Origin: UBA8437 sp003445035
Lineage (GTDB): Bacteria; Planctomycetota; Planctomycetia; Planctomycetales; Planctomycetaceae
DNA length: 17,776 nt
Assembly (NCBI GenBank): GCA_937901285.1
Contig: CALCHI010000023.1
Span: 1 to 17,776 of the forward strand
Direction of reading: 5' to 3'
This document shows, piece by piece, positions 13,817-17,776 of this stretch (positions are counted from its first letter, which is position 1; each line of letters begins with the position of its first letter). The position numbers were made by a program, and so were the translations under genes. The notes beneath the pieces are model-generated. The model worked only from the letters and a program-made list of their open reading frames with translations, did no database searches and was not told the DNA's origin.

Positions 13817-15394
13817 ATGTCGACCGTCCGACCGCTTGTTCTCGTTCTGCTCTCGGCCTCGTTTTGCCTGGCCGGCGGCCCCGACGAAAAGTACCCGGTG
13901 ACGGCTCCGCCGAAGAAACTGAAACTCGACCCCTTCTATAAGAAGTACACCGAGGCGGGCGGGTACCCGATTGTCGGCTCGGCCCAGGTCAACGATTTCG
14001 CCCTCAAGGAAGCCGCTTACCTGGTCGACCTGATGCTCGCCCGTCGGCCGGACGTGCGGAAGGCGATGATCAAGAGTGGGTCTCGGTTGATCGTGATCGG
14101 GCATAACGAATTCACCACTGACATGCCCGAGTACGCTCACATGAAGCCCAAGAACTTCTGGGACGCGCGGGCTCGTGGTTTGGGTGGTTCGAGGACCGAT
14201 CCGGTCTGTTCGTGCGCCGAGGAGAACGTGCTGGGGTACGCGGGAGACCCGTACAGCACCGAGAGCATCGTGATCCACGAATTCGCACACAACATCCATC
14301 TCCGTGGGCTGATCCGCATCGACAAGACCTTCGATGCCCGCCTGAAGCAGGCCTACGACCGGGCGATGGAACGGGGACTGTGGAAGGACAAGTACGCGTC
14401 GACCAATCGCAACGAGTACTTTGCCGAGGGTGTGCAGAGCTGGTTCAACAACAACCGGCCGCCTGACCATGACCACAACCACGTCGACACGCGGAAAGAA
14501 CTCAAGGAGTACGACGCCGGGCTGGCCAAGCTCTGCGAGGAGGCATTTGGCGAAACGAAGCTGGTCTACACCAAGCCGGCCACAAGGCTGAAAGGTCACC
14601 TGGCCGGCTACAAGCCCGGGACGGCCCCGAAGTTCAAGTGGCCCGATCGACTGGCGAAGGTGCGACAGGAAATCCGCGAGAAGGCCCGCAACCGTGGCAA
14701 GAAGAAGCCGAAACCCGAGAAGACAGGCTTCATCGAACATTCGCCGGTCAAGCTGCAGGGCTGGACACTGCAATTCGACAAGCGGTTGCTTTCGGGCAAG
14801 CACAAGCCGGTCGGTGAGCAGGTGAGGCGGATGATCGACGGAAAGCTGTTCGAGATCACGCTGCTGGTCTCGGCCAGCCGACTGAAACACCTGCGTGACG
14901 TGCCGATCTGGGTCGACCTGGATCACCCGCTGAGAACGGCCCAGTACCACCCGGGAGCCAAGTGGCTGCGTGACCACGGGCACGACCCCGAGATGGTCAA
15001 GGCGGTGCACATTCCCGACGCCGGGCGGTTGATCTCGTTGATCAAGAGCAACGACCAGCCGGCCGTGATGCTCCACGAACTGGCCCATGCCTATCACGAC
15101 CGGGTGCTGGGTTTTGAGTACGGACCGATCCGAAAGGCGTGGGACAAGATCGTGGCGAGCAAGAAGTACGAGAAGGTGCTGCACATTCGTGGCCGCCAGG
15201 TGCGGCACTACGCGTTGACCAACCACAAGGAGTTCTTCGCCGAGATGAGCGAGGCGTTCTTTGACACGAATGACTTCTATCCCTTCGTGCGAGCGGAGCT
15301 ACGGGAGTTCGAGCCGGAGGTCTTCGCGTTGCTCAAGGCGGTCTGGTCGGAAGGCGAGCCGCCCGGGCCTAAGACGCCGGCCGGGAAGAAGTAG
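13817..15394 (+). CDS. Secreted protein with two zinc-metallopeptidase (gluzincin-like) domains
   Basis: 525 residues. MSTVRPLVLVLLSASFCLAG is a signal peptide. Domain 1 (about 45-250) carries HEFAHNIH (zinc ligands His154 and His158, catalytic Glu155) and NRNEYFAE with likely third ligand Glu200. Domain 2 (about 310-515) carries HELAHAYH (His420, Glu421, His424) and NHKEFFAE with Glu472. The spacing from HExxH to the Glu is similar (46 and 52 residues), so the two domains look like an ancient tandem duplication. A Lys/Arg-rich linker (about 278-303) joins them. The HExxH plus (N)xxE(F/Y)FAE pattern resembles the anthrax lethal factor-type/M34-like and related gluzincins; this assignment is tentative. 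Both sites appear intact. The substrate is unknown. ATG 13817 is chosen because it begins the signal peptide; the frame stays open further upstream only antisense to the SGNH gene. Confidence 0.82.
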   Translation: MSTVRPLVLVLLSASFCLAGGPDEKYPVTAPPKKLKLDPFYKKYTEAGGYPIVGSAQVNDFALKEAAYLVDLMLARRPDVRKAMIKSGSRLIVIGHNEFTTDMPEYAHMKPKNFWDARARGLGGSRTDPVCSCAEENVLGYAGDPYSTESIVIHEFAHNIHLRGLIRIDKTFDARLKQAYDRAMERGLWKDKYASTNRNEYFAEGVQSWFNNNRPPDHDHNHVDTRKELKEYDAGLAKLCEEAFGETKLVYTKPATRLKGHLAGYKPGTAPKFKWPDRLAKVRQEIREKARNRGKKKPKPEKTGFIEHSPVKLQGWTLQFDKRLLSGKHKPVGEQVRRMIDGKLFEITLLVSASRLKHLRDVPIWVDLDHPLRTAQYHPGAKWLRDHGHDPEMVKAVHIPDAGRLISLIKSNDQPAVMLHELAHAYHDRVLGFEYGPIRKAWDKIVASKKYEKVLHIRGRQVRHYALTNHKEFFAEMSEAFFDTNDFYPFVRAELREFEPEVFALLKAVWSEGEPPGPKTPAGKK

Positions 15395-15435
15395 TTGTTG
15401 CCGTTGGGTTACACGGTTTGCCGGAGGAGATGGGA

Positions 15436-16203
15436 ATGACGGGACAGTGGGACCTGGCTCTCGAGCAGAATCCCGAGCTCGAGGTGGTCAGCGGCAGCGT
15501 GGCCCAGGTGGCCGAGGCGGTCCGCCGCGGGGCAGATCTGCGGCTGTTCATGGAGGCTCGCGGGTACGACGAGACACTCTATTTTCAGCAGGTCTATGCG
15601 GGCACCGGCGACGCGTTTGCCGGGCTGATGTCTCACCACCATTCTTATGCTCATCGCGGCGAGTTGGCCGAGCAGCCCTACTTCAGCTTCTTCCGTTACG
15701 ACGTCGGTGGTGCGTTCTCGCAGGTCAAGTGGATGCTCAACGGTTCGATTTTCGACGAGCAGCAGCGTTTCTCCTATGGTGTGTATCGCTGGTACGTGTG
15801 CGACCGCTGGCGGGTGGTCTACGAGCACGACGAGAACGGGGAACCGGTCGCCGGCGACCTGGACGAGTTGCACGCCTGCATCCGGGCCGGGCGATCGTTG
15901 AAGGTCGGTGTGCGACAGTTTCACGGCCTGGCCGCCGATGACACCAGTGGTCCCGAACAGGTGTCGTTCCTGAGCGTGATGCAGCCGCTGATCGCCGACG
16001 GCCACGCCGGCGCCAACTGCGACTTCGTGCTCGACTGCGCTCCGAAATGGCCATTCGAGTTCGCCGACGGGATGCAGGTGGGCATGATCTGGCCCGACAC
16101 GTCCGGACGGATCATCTGCCACCTGGTCCGGCCCGGTGAACTGCCGTTCCGACGGTCCGAGGTTCGCCGCGGGATGCAGTGGTTGATTGCCGACGTTGCC
16201 TAG
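15436..16203 (+). CDS. Hypothetical cytosolic protein of unrecognised family
   Basis: 255 residues, no signal peptide and no membrane segment. I do not recognise the family. It is rich in aromatic residues and beta-strand-like stretches: AFAGLMSHHHSYAHRGE (60-76, with His67-69 and His73), EQPYFSFFRYDVGGAFSQVK (79-98), YGVYRWYVCDRWRVVYEHDE (114-133) and GMQVGMIWPDTSGRIICHLV (212-231). The even mix of charged and hydrophobic residues and the lack of stop codons argue for a real gene. ATG 15436 is chosen because GGAGGAG (15423-15429) is placed 6 bases upstream; the ATG at 15430 touches that site and TTG 15418 precedes it. It starts 41 bases after the metallopeptidase stop, so co-transcription is likely. 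The His cluster could bind metal, but no catalytic pattern is evident. Confidence 0.8.
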   Translation: MTGQWDLALEQNPELEVVSGSVAQVAEAVRRGADLRLFMEARGYDETLYFQQVYAGTGDAFAGLMSHHHSYAHRGELAEQPYFSFFRYDVGGAFSQVKWMLNGSIFDEQQRFSYGVYRWYVCDRWRVVYEHDENGEPVAGDLDELHACIRAGRSLKVGVRQFHGLAADDTSGPEQVSFLSVMQPLIADGHAGANCDFVLDCAPKWPFEFADGMQVGMIWPDTSGRIICHLVRPGELPFRRSEVRRGMQWLIADVA

Positions 16204-16209
16204 CCGCGG

Positions 16210-16232
16210 ACAGGTTCAGCTGGTGAACCTGT
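16210..16232. terminator. Hairpin between convergent genes, possible bidirectional terminator
   Basis: ACAGGTTCA (16210-16218) pairs perfectly with TGAACCTGT (16224-16232) across a 5-base loop. It lies 7 bases after the plus-strand stop, and the stop codon of the phosphoesterase (16216-16218) is inside one arm. No T-tract follows on either strand, so termination is plausible but unproven. Confidence 0.5.
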
Positions 16233-17667
16233 GCGTGAATTCCTGGCGAGGCCGACCGGGTTCCTCGATACGAATCGTCGCCTGGTGTTTTCCGGTCGAG
16301 AGGTCCGAGGAGGGGATGGTCCAGCTCCAGTGGTGGGCCGCCTGCAGGTCGCCGAAGTGGCGACCGCGGCTGCTGGGCTTCAGGGTGACCGGGGGTCGCG
16401 AATCGATCTGCGCTCGCACCCGGGTGGTGTCGGTGCCGTCGAAGATGTTGACCAGCAGGTCGGCGGCCTTGTTGGCCGGAAGCTTCCCGGGTCGTCCGAC
16501 GATTTCACCGGCGGCGTCGACCCGTGATTCGGCACTGCCGCGGTAGTGGTGGATCAGCCTGTCGCCCGACCAGTCGACCAGCCGATAACCCCGGGGTTCT
16601 CCACTGGTGGCGTCCTCGCGCTCGCCGGACTTCGCCGCCCACCAGGTGCCGCACACGCTGACCGATTCGACGAACTCGATTCCCGACTGCATCATTCTCT
16701 GGTTTTCGTGCAGGTGACCCTGCAGGACCAGCTTGACGCCGTGTGCCTTCAACTGGTCGATGGCCTGCCCGGCATTGGTGATGATCCACTGGGGCGACTT
16801 TTCGGCCGTGGTCCCGCGGCGGGGTGGATAGTTGCTGGCCAGCGGGATGTGCACGGCCACGACGGTGGTCATGCCGCGCGGGACCGCGGCCAGGTCAGCG
16901 GCCAACCACTGCAGTTCGCGGCGTCCGAACTGTCCGATCACCCGTCCGGGCTTTCCGCCGGTGGTGTCGAGGTGGCAGCCATCGAGCGTGATGCAGTGCA
17001 GTCCGCCGATGTCCCACGAATAATAGGTGGGCCCGAACAGCTGGCGGAACCGGCCCAGCGGATCGCCGGTCTTCAACTGGAATTCGTGGTTGCCGACCGA
17101 GTGTCGGACCGGCATCTTCAACCGGCTGACCAGTTCGACGTATCGGGGTCCCTCGCGGTGGTCCAGGGAAATGTCGCCGCCGACCCAGCAGGCGTCCGGC
17201 AACGGATCCAGGCCGTTGATCTCGTCGATCGTCCGTTTCATTCGCTTCACCGACTCGGACGAGTTGCCCTCCGACAGGTGAACGTCGGTCATGTAGACCA
17301 GGCGATGCGACGGATCGGCGGCACGGGGCTTCAATCGGAACACGGGTCGTTGCCGGGCCGCCGCGGACGTCGCGACGTAGAACGAGTCGGTCCAGTGGCC
17401 CGATGGCGTGGTGACGAACAGGAACGGGCCGCTGTCGGGACCGACACGGATCCGGAAGTCACCAGATGCGTCGGTGTGGACGACCCGCAACCCGTCGGAA
17501 ACCCGGACACCGGCCAACGGTTTCTTTCCCGAAACGACCGATCCCCGGATTTTGGTCGAGGGAATCGGAGCCGCCAGCGCACGACACCAGTCGCCAGTGC
17601 CGACAGCCAGCCCGACCGATGCGGCCTGTTGCAGGAATGTCCGACGATCGCCGTGGTGGCTGGTCAC
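16216..17667 (-). CDS. TAT-exported calcineurin-like metallophosphoesterase
   Basis: 483 residues from GTG 17667. The N-terminus MTSHHGDRRTFLQQAASVGL carries a twin-arginine-type signal (DRRTFLQ), so it is exported folded. Residues about 40-115 are a small beta domain (Metallophos_N-like). The catalytic domain (about 120-325) has all calcineurin-type motifs: DVH (128-130), GGD (163-165), GNHE (192-195), VAVH (His273) and GHLH (317-320), which bind two metal ions. Residues about 380-483 resemble the C-terminal domain that accompanies such enzymes. The family hydrolyses phosphomono- or diesters; the substrate is unknown. GTG 17667 is chosen over GTG 17709 because its first bases overlap the stop of the upstream gene (GTGA), the classic sign of translational coupling, and because it puts the RR motif near the N-terminus. 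Confidence 0.92.
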   Translation of the reverse strand: MTSHHGDRRTFLQQAASVGLAVGTGDWCRALAAPIPSTKIRGSVVSGKKPLAGVRVSDGLRVVHTDASGDFRIRVGPDSGPFLFVTTPSGHWTDSFYVATSAAARQRPVFRLKPRAADPSHRLVYMTDVHLSEGNSSESVKRMKRTIDEINGLDPLPDACWVGGDISLDHREGPRYVELVSRLKMPVRHSVGNHEFQLKTGDPLGRFRQLFGPTYYSWDIGGLHCITLDGCHLDTTGGKPGRVIGQFGRRELQWLAADLAAVPRGMTTVVAVHIPLASNYPPRRGTTAEKSPQWIITNAGQAIDQLKAHGVKLVLQGHLHENQRMMQSGIEFVESVSVCGTWWAAKSGEREDATSGEPRGYRLVDWSGDRLIHHYRGSAESRVDAAGEIVGRPGKLPANKAADLLVNIFDGTDTTRVRAQIDSRPPVTLKPSSRGRHFGDLQAAHHWSWTIPSSDLSTGKHQATIRIEEPGRPRQEFTHRFTS

Positions 17668-17776
17668 TTTTTGCTCTTGCTCCGGGAATTCTCTGCGGTG
17701 GTCACCCACCAGGCTGGACGTTTGGCGTCGAGGATCTCGCGGATCGTCTTGCGGTCGTCACCACTCAGCCGGGCAT
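17664..17776 (-). CDS. C-terminal fragment of a gene coupled to the phosphoesterase (5' end outside window)
   Basis: On the minus strand an open frame enters from the right edge and ends at TGA 17666-17664, coding for 36 visible residues: ARLSGDDRKTIREILDAKRP, then AWWVTTAENSRSKSKK. It overlaps the GTG start of the phosphoesterase by four bases (GTGA), so the two are probably co-translated. Helix-like charged residues followed by a Lys/Ser-rich tail are all that can be seen. I do not recognise the family. Confidence 0.6.
   Translation of the reverse strand, partial: ARLSGDDRKTIREILDAKRPAWWVTTAENSRSKSKK

Noticed and set aside
13664..15226. 520-codon minus-strand open frame opposite the double metallopeptidase
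   Set aside because: It is antisense to two HExxH domains and has no domain or signal of its own.

Overview
The window is a GC-rich, gene-dense stretch of bacterial chromosome whose content points to a planctomycete, most likely of the Pirellula/Rhodopirellula type. This is an inference from gene content: an FGly-type sulfatase, a redoxin-cytochrome c-copper monooxygenase fusion, a LamG/propeller secreted protein, a sialidase-like Asp-box protein, a sodium:solute symporter, a TAT-exported calcineurin-like phosphoesterase, a type II (eukaryote-like) glutamine synthetase and many secreted proteins of unclear role. I saw no tRNA, rRNA, CRISPR array, insertion sequence or prophage gene.

Layout, left to right. 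Bases 1-266 are the 3' end of a beta-propeller gene (+). A redoxin/cytochrome c/copper type II monooxygenase fusion (-, 291-2084) is divergent from a haloacid dehalogenase type II (+, 2239-2952). Next come a LamG protein with an inserted seven-repeat propeller (+, 3049-4707) and a sulfatase (+, 4745-6073), 37 bases apart. Glutamine synthetase II (-, 6152-7141) converges on the sulfatase at an intrinsic terminator (6093-6125). The only long non-coding stretch, 7142-7602, holds a strong sigma-54 promoter candidate and a leader with six hairpins for glutamine synthetase, plus a -10-like element for the next gene. A TIM-barrel glycoside-hydrolase-like protein (+, 7603-9225) is followed 11 bases later by a sodium:solute symporter (+, 9237-10844). 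An exported sialidase-like protein (+, 10957-12186) overlaps at its 3' end a convergent, membrane-anchored SGNH hydrolase (-, 12140-13654). A secreted protein with two zinc-metallopeptidase sites (+, 13817-15394) and a cytosolic protein of unknown family (+, 15436-16203) follow. Last are a TAT-exported phosphoesterase (-, 16216-17667) and the 3' end of an upstream gene translationally coupled to it (-, 17664-17776).

Several genes fit a polysaccharide-degrading lifestyle: the sulfatase, the glycosidase-like protein with its adjacent symporter, the sialidase-like protein, and the LamG/propeller protein as a possible binding partner. Substrates cannot be read from the sequence. The points I find most worth following up are the structured sigma-54 leader of glutamine synthetase, the LamG domain split by a propeller, the two-active-site metallopeptidase, and the three-domain redox/copper fusion. 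No known multi-gene defence or mobile system is present.
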